Assembly (NCBI GenBank): GCA_016870245.1
Contig: VGCA01000005.1
Location: forward strand, 1-41,934
Length of the DNA stretch: 41,934 nt
Reading direction: 5' to 3'
DNA from: Actinomycetota bacterium
Lineage (GTDB): Bacteria; Actinomycetota; Acidimicrobiia; IMCC26256; PALSA-555
Part shown: positions 24,958 through 33,181 of the stretch, piece after piece
Numbering within the stretch: the first letter of the stretch is position 1
Layout of the letters: every line of letters starts with the position of its first letter
The notes under the pieces: generated by a model
What the model was told of the DNA's origin: nothing
The model's database searches: none
Seen by the model: the letters and a program-made list of their open reading frames with translations, nothing else
Made by a program: the position numbers and the translations under genes

Positions 24958-26121
24958 TCAGCGGCTCCCTGCCGCGCGGCGGGCCTCCCGCACGACGGCG
25001 CGCTCGAGCCGGGTGGTGTCGATGGACGACTCGTCGGCCTGGTTGGTCGCGATCGTGAACGCGAGGTCGCGGTCGGGGCAGGCGTAGGCAACCGTGCCCC
25101 AGAAGCCGGGGTGGCCCCAGCAGGGGACCCCGGCGATCCGGTACCGGAACAGGCCGAGCGCCCCGCCCTCGGCCCGGCCCGGGCGCGAGACCGTCCGCAT
25201 CGTCTCGAGCGTGGCCGGGTCGGCGAAGACGTCGCCGTCGAAGAGGGCACGGAAGAAGGTGGTCACGTCGCCGACGGTCGACACCAGTCCGCCCCCGCCG
25301 TAGAGGTCGTAGGAGGGGTGCAGCGTGGCGCCGTCGAACTCCCGCCCGTCGTACTGGTGCGCGAGCGGCGGGAGACCCGGCGGGGCGGCTTCCAGCGCCT
25401 CCCACCAGGTGTCGGCCAGCCCGAGCGTGTCGAAGTCGAGCACGGTGCGGACGGCCGTGCCGATGTCGACGCTGGTGGACCGCTCGATGATCTCGCCGAG
25501 GAGGACGTAGCCGGTGTCGGAGTAGTGGAACTTGGCGCCGGGCGGGGCGAGGGGCTCGCCGTGGTCCACCGCGAGCCGGACCTGCTCCTCCCGCGTCCAC
25601 AGGTGTGACGGATCGGCAGCAGTGCGGGCGTCGTACGCGGCGCTGCTCGCGTAGTCGAAGAGGCCTGCGGTGTGGCCGAGCAGCTGGCGGACGGTGATCC
25701 GGTCGATGGGGTAGCGGTCGGCGGCCAGGATCGCCGCGGTCCGGGGCGACAGGAGGGTGTCGATCGGGGCGTCGAGGTCGAGGCGGCCCTGCTCGGCCAG
25801 CTTCAGGGCCGTCGCGGCGACGAAGGTCTTGGTGACGCTGGCGATGCGGAACGGCGTGTCGACGGTGAGTGGCCGTTTCGTCGCGACGTCGGCGTACCCG
25901 GCAGCCACCGCGAGGGCGAGCCCGGGTGCCCGCGCGTCCACTGCCTCGCCGGGCATCTCCGGATGGTCGCGCAGGTCGCGGGCCACCACCGCCGCGACGC
26001 GTGTGTCGGGCGCGTCGCGCGTGTCGGGCGCGTCGCCGGCGGCGCCGGCCGGGGCTGCAACCGCGCCGGTGAGCGCGAGCAGCCCGACCACGGCCAGGAG
26101 TCGTCCGCCGTCGCCGGGCAC
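24958..26121 (-). CDS. Secreted serine hydrolase (beta-lactamase class C fold)
   Basis: This protein of about 387 residues begins with a signal-peptide-like segment (RLLAVVGLLALTGAVAAPAGA). It then has Ser95-x-x-Lys98 (SVTK), the Tyr motif YSD and a late HPGFWG in place of KTG. This is the penicillin-binding-protein/esterase branch of class C beta-lactamases, so an esterase or amidase outside the membrane is likely. A duplicated DAPDTR hexapeptide follows the signal. I prefer GTG 26121, 7 nt after a TACGGT box, over GTG 26130, which overlaps that box. It is divergent from the Gfo/Idh gene. Confidence 0.85.
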   Translation of the reverse strand: MPGDGGRLLAVVGLLALTGAVAAPAGAAGDAPDTRDAPDTRVAAVVARDLRDHPEMPGEAVDARAPGLALAVAAGYADVATKRPLTVDTPFRIASVTKTFVAATALKLAEQGRLDLDAPIDTLLSPRTAAILAADRYPIDRITVRQLLGHTAGLFDYASSAAYDARTAADPSHLWTREEQVRLAVDHGEPLAPPGAKFHYSDTGYVLLGEIIERSTSVDIGTAVRTVLDFDTLGLADTWWEALEAAPPGLPPLAHQYDGREFDGATLHPSYDLYGGGGLVSTVGDVTTFFRALFDGDVFADPATLETMRTVSRPGRAEGGALGLFRYRIAGVPCWGHPGFWGTVAYACPDRDLAFTIATNQADESSIDTTRLERAVVREARRAAGSR

Positions 26122-26128
26122 GAGGTCC

Positions 26129-26134
26129 ACCGTA
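26129..26134 (-). promoter_or_regulatory. -10 box TACGGT, leaderless spacing
   Basis: TACGGT on the minus strand lies 7 nt before GTG 26121. Confidence 0.5.
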
Positions 26135-26191
26135 GGCCCTCCACCGAGGGTTCGGCGGGTCGGGCTCGTCGGTGCAGGTGGGGACGCTCGC

Positions 26192-26197
26192 TACGCT
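26192..26197 (+). promoter_or_regulatory. -10 box TACGCT, leaderless spacing
   Basis: TACGCT lies 7 nt before GTG 26205, mirroring the divergent box at 26129-26134. Confidence 0.55.
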
Positions 26198-26204
26198 CCG
26201 GCTC

Positions 26205-27221
26205 GTGACTCCACTGCGCATCGGGATCCTCGGGGCGTCGCGCATCGCGCCGACCGCCGTGCTGGAGCCCGCGGCGAAGATCGACGGCGTCGAGGTGGTG
26301 GCCGTCGCGGCCCGGGACGCCCGGCGGGCCGAGCACTACGCCCGCAAGCACGGGATCTCGTCGGTGCACGCGTCGTACGAGGCGCTGGTGAGCGACCCCA
26401 CGATCGACGCCGTCTACAACCCGCTGCCCAACGGCCTCCACGGTCACTGGACCATCGCCGCGCTCCGGCAGGGCAAGCACGTGCTGTGCGAGAAGCCGTT
26501 CACCGCCAATGCGGAGGAGGCCCTCGCGGTGAAGGCGGTCGCCGACGAGACCGGCCTCGTGGTGATGGAGGCGTTCCACTGGCGCTACCACCCGCTCGCC
26601 GACCTCGTGGTCGCACTCGTGCAGGAGGAGGCGATGGGCCGGGTCCAGCACATCGAGGCCCGGGCGATCATCCCGTACTTCAAGCCCGGTGACATCCGCT
26701 TCGACCTCACCCTCGCCGGTGGCTCGCTCATGGACATGGGGTGCTACGCCGTGCACCAGGTCCGCACCGTCGCCGGCGCCGAGCCGGCGGTCGTGCGGGC
26801 GACGGCGAAGGAGAAGTCGCCGGGGATCGACCGATGGATCCGAGCCGGCCTGCGTTGGCCCGACGGGCGCACCGGCCGCATCACCGTGGCGATGTACAGC
26901 CTGGCCCGCCCGATGATCGACCTGCGGGTGCAGGGTGACTTCGGCCTGCTGTCGGTGCTCAATCCCACGCGGCCCCACAGCTTCAACCGGGTGAGTCTCA
27001 AGCTGCGTGAGCGGAAGCTGGGCGACGAGCCCCGCCGGCAGATGGTCAAGGGCGAGGGGAGCACGTACTGGTACCAGCTGCGAGCGTTCCACGCCGCGGT
27101 GCGCGAGGGTGGGCCGGTGCTCACCCCGCCGGCCGACTCGGCGGCCAACATGGCCCTGATCGACGCCATCTACACCGCGGCCGGGATGCTGCCGCGCCTG
27201 CCCACGCCGGTGGGGACGTGA
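26205..27221 (+). CDS. Gfo/Idh/MocA family oxidoreductase
   Basis: This 338-residue NAD(P)-dependent dehydrogenase opens with an N-terminal Rossmann motif (RIGILGASRIA) and has the family's CEKPF Lys motif (about residue 95-100). The C-terminal alpha/beta domain shows GGSLMDMGCY. The nearest group is dihydrodiol/xylose-type dehydrogenases, acting on sugars, inositols or cyclic diols. The substrate is unknown. The GTG at 26205 follows a leaderless-type promoter and directly precedes the Rossmann strand. Its stop overlaps the start of the alpha/beta hydrolase (GTGA), and the hydrolase in turn overlaps the Nudix gene, so the three form a tight operon. Confidence 0.9.
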   Translation: MTPLRIGILGASRIAPTAVLEPAAKIDGVEVVAVAARDARRAEHYARKHGISSVHASYEALVSDPTIDAVYNPLPNGLHGHWTIAALRQGKHVLCEKPFTANAEEALAVKAVADETGLVVMEAFHWRYHPLADLVVALVQEEAMGRVQHIEARAIIPYFKPGDIRFDLTLAGGSLMDMGCYAVHQVRTVAGAEPAVVRATAKEKSPGIDRWIRAGLRWPDGRTGRITVAMYSLARPMIDLRVQGDFGLLSVLNPTRPHSFNRVSLKLRERKLGDEPRRQMVKGEGSTYWYQLRAFHAAVREGGPVLTPPADSAANMALIDAIYTAAGMLPRLPTPVGT

Positions 27222-28183
27222 GCGCGCCGGATCAGGGCGGTCCGGGGCCGGAGGCGCCCGGCGTGGGCGACGCGGGCACGTTCGTCCGCACCGACGTCGA
27301 GTTCTCGGCGCGCGACGGCACGGTGCTCCGGGGCTCGCTGTACCGGCCCGCCGGCGCGTCGGCCGGCGCACCGGTCGCGGGCGTGGTGATGGCCCATGGC
27401 TTCTCGGCCACGAAGGAGATGGGTGTCGAGCAGATGGCCGACGCGCTCGCCGCGGCCGGGTTCGCGGTGCTCGCCTACGACCACCGCAACCTCGGCGCGA
27501 GCGACGGCGAGCCGCGCCAGGAGATCGACATCTGGGCCCAGGCCCGCGACTACCGCGTCGCGTTCGAGCGGCTGGCGGCCGAGCCGGGGATCGACGCCGA
27601 CCGGATCGCGCTCTGGGGGTCGAGCTTCAGCGGGGGAGAGGTGCTCGTGGTGGGGGCGGCCGACCGGCGGGTCGCCGCGGTGGTGGCCCAGGTGCCCTTC
27701 GCGGGGATCGCGGAGGACTACGACGACGACGAGCTGGCGGCGTGGCCCGTCCTGCGCGACGCGCTCCTGGCCGGCACCCCGGGCGATCCCGTCGACCCGT
27801 TCGGGCCCATCCCGGTGGTCACCGAAGTGGCGGGCGAGCCCGCGTTCCTCGGTCAGCCGGAGTCGTGGCGCTGGTTCGCCCAGTGGGGCGACCGACCCCG
27901 GTCGCGATGGTGCAACGAGGTCACCGTGCGCAACGACGGCGGCCCGTTGTCCTTCGACCCGGGGCTCGCGGCCGCGCACGTCTCGCCCACGCCGCTGCTG
28001 ATGATCGTGGCCGACGAGGACCGGGTCGCCCCGGCCAGCATCGCGCTGGCGGCATTCGCCCGGGCCGGCGAGCCGAAGGAGCTCGTGATCGAGCCCGGCG
28101 ACCACTTCGTGCCGTACGACGGCGAGGGGTTCGCCCGCGCCCGCGACGCCACCATCGCGTTCCTGAGGAGGCATCTCGGATGA
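27218..28183 (+). CDS. Alpha/beta hydrolase (dienelactone hydrolase-like)
   Basis: This 321-residue alpha/beta hydrolase has the oxyanion-side motif AHGFSATKE and a nucleophile elbow GSSFSGG at residues 134-140. The elbow reads G-x-S-x-S, with Ser136 as nucleophile and Ser replacing the final Gly of GxSxG. The late Asp lies in VADEDRVAP and the His in PGDHFVPY. It would cleave an ester, lactone or thioester. The start GTG overlaps the upstream stop and the stop overlaps the Nudix ATG, so translation of the three is coupled. Confidence 0.88.
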   Translation: MSAPDQGGPGPEAPGVGDAGTFVRTDVEFSARDGTVLRGSLYRPAGASAGAPVAGVVMAHGFSATKEMGVEQMADALAAAGFAVLAYDHRNLGASDGEPRQEIDIWAQARDYRVAFERLAAEPGIDADRIALWGSSFSGGEVLVVGAADRRVAAVVAQVPFAGIAEDYDDDELAAWPVLRDALLAGTPGDPVDPFGPIPVVTEVAGEPAFLGQPESWRWFAQWGDRPRSRWCNEVTVRNDGGPLSFDPGLAAAHVSPTPLLMIVADEDRVAPASIALAAFARAGEPKELVIEPGDHFVPYDGEGFARARDATIAFLRRHLG

Positions 28184-28893
28184 CCGAGCACGCGTCGCGC
28201 CTGGAGGCGTGGTTCCGTGACAACGAGCCCGACGAGTCGATCGTCCCCGCCGCGACCGTCGTCATCGTGCGCGACGGCGCCGACGGCATCGAGACGCTGA
28301 TGCTGCGCAAGAACTCGAAGCTCGCGTTCGGCGGCATGTGGGTGTTTCCCGGCGGCCGGATCGACGCCGAGGACATGGAGGGCGCGCCCGACGCCGAGAC
28401 CGCCGCGCGCCGGGCCGCCGCGCGCGAGGCGGTCGAGGAGGCGGGGATGGCCGTCGTGGTCGAGGAGCTGGCGTGGTTCGCGCACTGGACCCCGCCGGCA
28501 CTCGCACCCCGGCGGTTCGCCACCTGGTTCTTCGTCGGACCGGCCGCAGCCGACCATGTCGTGACGATCGACGGTGGGGAGATCCACGACTCCGACTGGA
28601 TGCGTCCCGCCGACGCGCTCGTGCGCCGCGATGCGGGAGAGGTGGAGCTCGCCCCGCCCACGTGGATGACGCTGCGCTACATGAGCGACTTCGCCCACGT
28701 GGCGACGCTCATGGCCGACGCCCACGCCCGGGACCCCGAGGTCTACGAGACAACCATCGTGAAGGGCGACGACGGGCTGGTGGCGATGTGGGCCGGCGAC
28801 GCCGGCTACGAGGCCCAGGACCCGTCGCTCCCCGGCCCCCGTCACCGCCTCCACATGAGCCGCACCACCTGGACCCTCGACCGCACCATCTGA
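28180..28893 (+). CDS. Nudix hydrolase (NUDT19-like, insertion in the Nudix box)
   Basis: This 237-residue protein has the Nudix core, PGGRID (residues 57-62) and REAVEEAG (82-89). More residues separate them than the standard G-x5-E-x7-RE spacing, as in NUDT19/RP2-type proteins with an insertion in the box. Some of these hydrolyse CoA or its thioesters, which would suit this CoA-rich region (inference). The C-terminal part is long for the family core and ends in HMSRTTW. The ATG overlaps the previous stop, and the repeat/hairpin element begins 17 nt after its own stop. Confidence 0.86.
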   Translation: MTEHASRLEAWFRDNEPDESIVPAATVVIVRDGADGIETLMLRKNSKLAFGGMWVFPGGRIDAEDMEGAPDAETAARRAAAREAVEEAGMAVVVEELAWFAHWTPPALAPRRFATWFFVGPAAADHVVTIDGGEIHDSDWMRPADALVRRDAGEVELAPPTWMTLRYMSDFAHVATLMADAHARDPEVYETTIVKGDDGLVAMWAGDAGYEAQDPSLPGPRHRLHMSRTTWTLDRTI

Positions 28894-28910
28894 CGCCCCC
28901 CACCCGCGCC

Positions 28911-28996
28911 GATGCGCTTCTCACCGTCGATGCCGCCCGTGCTTATGCGCTTCTCACCGTCGATGCCGCCGACGTATCGACGGTGAGAAGCGCATC
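28911..28996. repeat. 21-nt-arm repeat/hairpin element, copy B (2 direct + 1 inverted)
   Basis: The same 21-nt sequence as at 10482 appears at 28911-28931 and, with one changed end base, at 28944-28964 (again a 33-nt period). An exact inverted copy lies at 28976-28996. The gap to the minus-strand stop codon is again short and reads CGGGGGTCAGG-like, as in copy A. It too separates converging genes. Confidence 0.95.
28945..28995. terminator. Putative bidirectional terminator hairpin (copy B)
   Basis: A 20-bp perfect stem with an 11-nt loop between the Nudix gene and the converging SDR gene. Stem and loop lengths match copy A. No U-tract is present. Confidence 0.6.
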
Positions 28997-29001
28997 GGGG
29001 G

Positions 29002-29829
29002 TCAGGGGATGGGGGAGCCGTCGAGGTTCCTGGGGGTGATGCCGAGCTCGGCGAGCAGGGGGCCCGAGAGCACGATCCGCCCGGTGAGCACGGCGGGGTC
29101 GGTGGTGCACAGCGCGAGGATCGCCTCGACCATGACCTCCATCGGCTCGACCAGAGCGGGGTTGCGGGCCATGAGGTCGGCCACGAGCGCGTCGGCACCC
29201 GGGGTGCGCACCGCGGCCACCGGCGCGACCGAGTTCACCGCGATGCCGTCGGCGTACAGCTCGCTCGCGAGTCCGGTCGTGTACCGCTCGAGCGCCGCCT
29301 TCGACGACCCGTAGGTCGCCGCCGTGGCGCCGACCGACTGCCCGGCCGGGAACGGCGGGCCCGCGGGGTGACGGGAGGTCACGCTCGACACGTTGACGAT
29401 CCAGCCCGCGCCCTTCGCGCGCATCCCGGGGATCACCCCTTGCGCGAGGTCGATCGGCGCGTGCACGTTGAGCTCGTACATCACCCGTCGGCGCTTGAGC
29501 GAGATCTCCGGCGTGGGGAGGTAGAACGCGGCCGCCGCGTTGTTGACGAGGATGTCGACGGGCCCGAGCGCGGCCTCGGTTTCCGGAACGATGCGGGCCC
29601 GATCGTCGCCGTCGGCGAGGTCGGCCACGATCGCGACGGCCCGCCCGCCCGCGGCCTCGATCCGCTGCACCGTCTCGCGCAGCGAGCCCTCGAGGGTCGG
29701 GTGTGCGTCGGCCGTGCGCGCGGTGACCGCGACGGCCGCCCCCTCCGCCGCGAGGCGGTACGCGACGGCCGCGCCGATCCCGCGGCTCGCCCCGGTGACG
29801 AGTGCGACCTTGCCCTCGCAGGTGCCCAT
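29002..29829 (-). CDS. SDR family oxidoreductase
   Basis: This 275-residue SDR has TGASRGIG near residues 13-20, NNAA, a catalytic Ser in SSVTS and Y-G-S-S-K. The C-terminal part differs from the other SDRs in the window, lacking the usual GG-containing end and reading LAELGITPRNLDGS, so it is not a close paralogue of the 16174/17118 pair. The ATG at 29829 follows a GGGGGCGG purine-rich stretch. It lies 74 nt downstream of the NTF2-like gene on the same strand, so the two may be co-transcribed. Confidence 0.9.
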   Translation of the reverse strand: MGTCEGKVALVTGASRGIGAAVAYRLAAEGAAVAVTARTADAHPTLEGSLRETVQRIEAAGGRAVAIVADLADGDDRARIVPETEAALGPVDILVNNAAAAFYLPTPEISLKRRRVMYELNVHAPIDLAQGVIPGMRAKGAGWIVNVSSVTSRHPAGPPFPAGQSVGATAATYGSSKAALERYTTGLASELYADGIAVNSVAPVAAVRTPGADALVADLMARNPALVEPMEVMVEAILALCTTDPAVLTGRIVLSGPLLAELGITPRNLDGSPIP

Positions 29830-29903
29830 CGCGGCCGCCCCCGACTAGCTGTCCGACTCCACCCGCTGCGTCACCTGGGGTCGCGGGCTCCCGGTCGTCG
29901 TCA

Positions 29904-30371
29904 TCAGCTCGCTCCCGAGGCCTGCTCGGCCACTCGCTTCTTCGCCGCCAGCCAGCCCTTGATCATCGCCCCGAACTCGACCGGGTTGTAGATGTCCTCC
30001 TCATAGGAGAACAGGCCGTCGCCGGCGTAGTGGAGCTTGGTCCAGTTGATCTCGCGGTGGACGCTTCCGTCGCCCGGGTCGCGCATCACGTTCCAGATCG
30101 CGCAGATGACCCAGCCCTGCTCCTCGTCGATCACGTACCAGTCGGCGGGGAAGTCGATCATGTCGCAGTTGATCGGCTCGCTCATGGTCGCGGAGATCCA
30201 CTCGAGGATCTGCGGGCGACCCTCGAAGCGCCCGTAGTGGTGCTCGTAGTACTGGGCGTCCTCGGTGAAGCACTCGGACCACTGCGTCCAGTCGCCGGTG
30301 GCGCAGGCGTGCTCGGCGGCCGCCTGGAACTTCTTGAACGCGGCGTCGATCTCGTCGCGGGTGTAGCTCAT
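29904..30371 (-). CDS. NTF2/SnoaL-like protein
   Basis: This 155-residue cone-fold protein (NTF2/SnoaL/ketosteroid-isomerase superfamily) has the characteristic start FKKFQAAAEHACATGDWTQW..F.EDA, a central strand region with a conserved W, and YNPVEFG near the end. In steroid and polyketide clusters such proteins are isomerases, cyclases or hydratases, but many have no known reaction. The ATG has a strong GAGGGGGAGACG Shine-Dalgarno. A TAGCGT box (minus strand, 30403-30408) may be its -10. Confidence 0.82.
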   Translation of the reverse strand: MSYTRDEIDAAFKKFQAAAEHACATGDWTQWSECFTEDAQYYEHHYGRFEGRPQILEWISATMSEPINCDMIDFPADWYVIDEEQGWVICAIWNVMRDPGDGSVHREINWTKLHYAGDGLFSYEEDIYNPVEFGAMIKGWLAAKKRVAEQASGAS

Positions 30372-30554
30372 CGTCTCCCCCTCGGAACCGGAATCCCGCC
30401 GGACGCTAGTCGCACCGGACCGGCGCTTCGTCCGACGGCGGTGCCGGGTCGCTCGGCGAGCCGCGCCGCCGCGCCGCCCGGCACGTCCACGGCACGACCG
30501 CGGCACGACCGCGGACCGCGCCGCGCTCGGGATGCGCACTCGACCGCGTGCCCC

Positions 30555-30560
30555 TACGAT
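30555..30560 (+). promoter_or_regulatory. Possible -10 box TACGAT of the MFS gene
   Basis: TACGAT lies 24 nt before the GTG at 30585, leaving room for a short leader with a GAGGGGGA Shine-Dalgarno at 30570-30577. Confidence 0.4.
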
Positions 30561-30584
30561 CGGCGCACCGAGGGGGACAGCCAC

Positions 30585-32168
30585 GTGACGACGGGGGGAA
30601 CGGGCAGCACAGGGGTTGCGCCCGTCCCGCGCGCGGTGTGGATCGTGTTCGGCGGGTTGATGATCGGCAACGCCCTGTCGTCGCTCGACACCACGATCGT
30701 CGCCACCGCGTCGCCGACCATCGTCGGCGACCTCCACGGCATCAGGGAGCTGTCGTGGCTGGCGACCGCGTACCTCCTCACCGCGATGGCGAGCACGCCG
30801 CTGTACGGCAAGCTGGGCGACCTCTACGGCCGCAAGCGGATCTTCCTGTTCGCGCTCGTGGTGTTCATGGTCGGCTCGATCCTGTGCGGCATGGCGCAGT
30901 CGATGGGGCAGCTCATCGGGTTCCGGGCGGTGCAGGGCCTGGGCGCGGGCGGGCTGATGTCGCTCCCGTTCGCGATCCTCGGCGACCTCGTGCCCACCCG
31001 TGACCTCGCGAAGTTCATCGGCTACTCGAGCATTGTGTTCCTGGTGTCGAGCGTGGGCGGCCCGATCCTCGGCGGGATCTTCTCCGAGCACCTGTCGTGG
31101 CGGCTCGCCTTCTACATCAACGTGCCCCTCGGGCTCGTGGCGATCTACGTCGTGGGTCGCTACCTGCACGCCCCGGTGAAGCGCACCGAGCACAAGGTCG
31201 ACTACCAGGGAGCACTGCTGCTCGTCGCTGCGATCACCTGCTTCGTGCTCCTCACCGACTGGGGCGGCACGAAGTACGGGTGGGTGTCCACACCGATCCT
31301 CGGTCTGGGTGCGGCCACCGTGCTGTTCGCGGTGATGTTCGTGTTCCGGGAGCGCCGCGCGCCCGAGCCGGTGCTCCCAGGGCGCATGTTCCGCACGGGC
31401 ACCGCCAAGCTCGCCGCGGGGCTCAACTTCGCGACGGGTCTCGCGTTCTGGCCGGCGCTGTACTTCTCCGCCGCGTTCCTGCAGTACGTGCACGGCGTGA
31501 GGCCGGGCGTCGCCGGGCTCTACGTCGCGCCGTTCATGGTCGGCGCGGTCGGCGGCAACCTCGTGTCGGGCCGGGCGATCGCCAAACGGGGCACATACCG
31601 CAAGTGGCCGATCGCCGGTGGCGTCTTCTGCATCGCCGGTGGGGTCCTACTCGGCGTCTCCCAGACCGACACGTCGCTGGTGGTCATGCTGGGCGGCGCG
31701 GCGATCGTCGGCTTCGGGGTGGGCTTCACCATGCAGACGGTGCTGCTGGTGGCGCAGAACGAGGTGGAGCTGCGCGACATCGGCGTGGCCACGTCGACCA
31801 GCTTCCTCGCCCGGCAGATGGGCGGGACGATCGCGCTGGCGGCACTCGGCGGGCTGCTCAACAACCGCCTCGCCCACTGGATCCCGCGCCTGACCCCGGC
31901 CGACGCGGACCTCGACCTCGAGTCGCTGCGCGGAACCCCGCAGAAGATCCGCGAGCTCGCTCCCGCGGTGGCCGACGGCGTGATCGAGTCGTTCTCCCGG
32001 TCGCTGTCGGTCGTGTTCTGGTGTCTCGTCCCGGTCGGGATCGTGTGGCTCGTGCTGGCCCTGATGCTGCCCGATCGGCCGCTGCGCTCCGACGACGTCG
32101 TCGAGCTCGACGCCCGCGACGACACCGGGCTCGCCGCCACCGCCCTGGAAGGGCACGGCGGGTTCTAG
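30585..32168 (+). CDS. MFS transporter, DHA2 (14-helix) family
   Basis: This 527-residue transporter has the DHA2 hallmark LDTTIVATASPTI in the first helix, motif A GKLGDLYGRKR after helix 2, and a motif-C-like GPILGGIFSEHLSWR. Its length and about 14 hydrophobic segments fit drug:H+ antiporters. It probably exports toxic hydrophobic compounds or pathway intermediates. The start is GTG at 30585 with a well-placed Shine-Dalgarno. It is divergent from the NTF2-like gene across 213 nt and converges on the first LLM gene. Confidence 0.9.
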   Translation: MTTGGTGSTGVAPVPRAVWIVFGGLMIGNALSSLDTTIVATASPTIVGDLHGIRELSWLATAYLLTAMASTPLYGKLGDLYGRKRIFLFALVVFMVGSILCGMAQSMGQLIGFRAVQGLGAGGLMSLPFAILGDLVPTRDLAKFIGYSSIVFLVSSVGGPILGGIFSEHLSWRLAFYINVPLGLVAIYVVGRYLHAPVKRTEHKVDYQGALLLVAAITCFVLLTDWGGTKYGWVSTPILGLGAATVLFAVMFVFRERRAPEPVLPGRMFRTGTAKLAAGLNFATGLAFWPALYFSAAFLQYVHGVRPGVAGLYVAPFMVGAVGGNLVSGRAIAKRGTYRKWPIAGGVFCIAGGVLLGVSQTDTSLVVMLGGAAIVGFGVGFTMQTVLLVAQNEVELRDIGVATSTSFLARQMGGTIALAALGGLLNNRLAHWIPRLTPADADLDLESLRGTPQKIRELAPAVADGVIESFSRSLSVVFWCLVPVGIVWLVLALMLPDRPLRSDDVVELDARDDTGLAATALEGHGGF

Positions 32169-32188
32169 GTGTTCCCGGCCGGGTACAG

Positions 32189-33133
32189 CTAGAGCTCGGG
32201 GGCGAGGGAGGCGAGGAGCTCGTGGGTGCGGCGCATCGAGTCGACTCGGGCCTCGGGGTCGGCGCCGAGCGCGAACACCGTCGCCGCGAGGTCGGTGACG
32301 CCCGCGTCGCGGAACGACGCCAGCTGCGCGGTCACCTCGGCCTCGGTGCCGACGACCGCCACGTCGGCCGGCCCGGCGGCGTCGCCCGTCGCGAGGATGC
32401 GCTGGTAGGTGGGGATCGCCTCGTAGACGGCGAACACCTTGGCCGCCCGCTCCCGCGCCTCGGCGGCGTCGTCGCACACGCACACGGGCAGGCCCGCCAC
32501 CACCCGGGGCGCGGCCCGGCCCGCCTCCATCGCACCGTCGTGGAGGTGGGGCACGACGTGCTCGGCCACCGAGCGGGTGTCGGTCATCCACGTGATCGTC
32601 CCGTGGGTGCGGCTCCCGGCCAGGCGCAGCATCTTGGGCGCCAACGCGGCGAGCAGCACGGAGACGGGGGCGCCACCCGGTACGTCCAGGAGGGCGTTGA
32701 CCCGGTACTCGCCGCCCTCGTAGTGCACCTGTCCGGGGCCGGCGAACGCGCGGTCGAGCACCTCGAGGTACTCGCGGGTGTTGGTGTACGGCTTCGCATA
32801 GCTGAGGCCGTGCATGTTCTCGATCACGACCGGGTGCGACGGCCCGATCCCCAGCGCCAGGCGCCCGCCGCACGCGGCCTGCACCGACAGTGCCTGCTGG
32901 GCCATCGCCAGCGGGTGACGGGGATAGGTCGGCATCACCGCGGTGCCGAGCTCGATGCGCTCGGTCACCTGCGCGGCGAGCACCAGCGCCGTGAGGCCGT
33001 CGAGGCTCCACGGGATGTGGGGGACCCACGCGCTGGTGAACCCCTGCTCCTCCACCCAGCGGGTCCGCTGCTGCAGCTCGTCGACGCCGGTGCGCTCGCC
33101 GCCGGTGTCGGACACGAAGATCCCGATCCGCAT
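32189..33133 (-). CDS. LLM-class (F420-type) flavin oxidoreductase
   Basis: This 314-residue protein belongs to the luciferase-like monooxygenase fold. It shows MRIGIFVSDTGGE at the start, the typical LGTAVMPTYPRHPLAMAQQALS strand-helix and LALGIGPSHP. The branch is typical of F420-dependent actinobacterial enzymes acting as reductases or dehydrogenases rather than monooxygenases. The ATG at 33133 has a perfect AGGAGGTGA Shine-Dalgarno. A second LLM gene lies 48 nt upstream in the same direction, so they are likely an operon. Confidence 0.88.
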   Translation of the reverse strand: MRIGIFVSDTGGERTGVDELQQRTRWVEEQGFTSAWVPHIPWSLDGLTALVLAAQVTERIELGTAVMPTYPRHPLAMAQQALSVQAACGGRLALGIGPSHPVVIENMHGLSYAKPYTNTREYLEVLDRAFAGPGQVHYEGGEYRVNALLDVPGGAPVSVLLAALAPKMLRLAGSRTHGTITWMTDTRSVAEHVVPHLHDGAMEAGRAAPRVVAGLPVCVCDDAAEARERAAKVFAVYEAIPTYQRILATGDAAGPADVAVVGTEAEVTAQLASFRDAGVTDLAATVFALGADPEARVDSMRRTHELLASLAPEL

Positions 33134-33181
33134 CGGGTCACCTCCTCGTTGCACGGTCGCGCCGGCGGGACCGGACGCGCC

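Noticed and set aside
32174-32183. CCCGGCCGGG palindrome between the MFS and LLM genes as a terminator
   Set aside because: No room for a loop and no T-run; kept out as chance.
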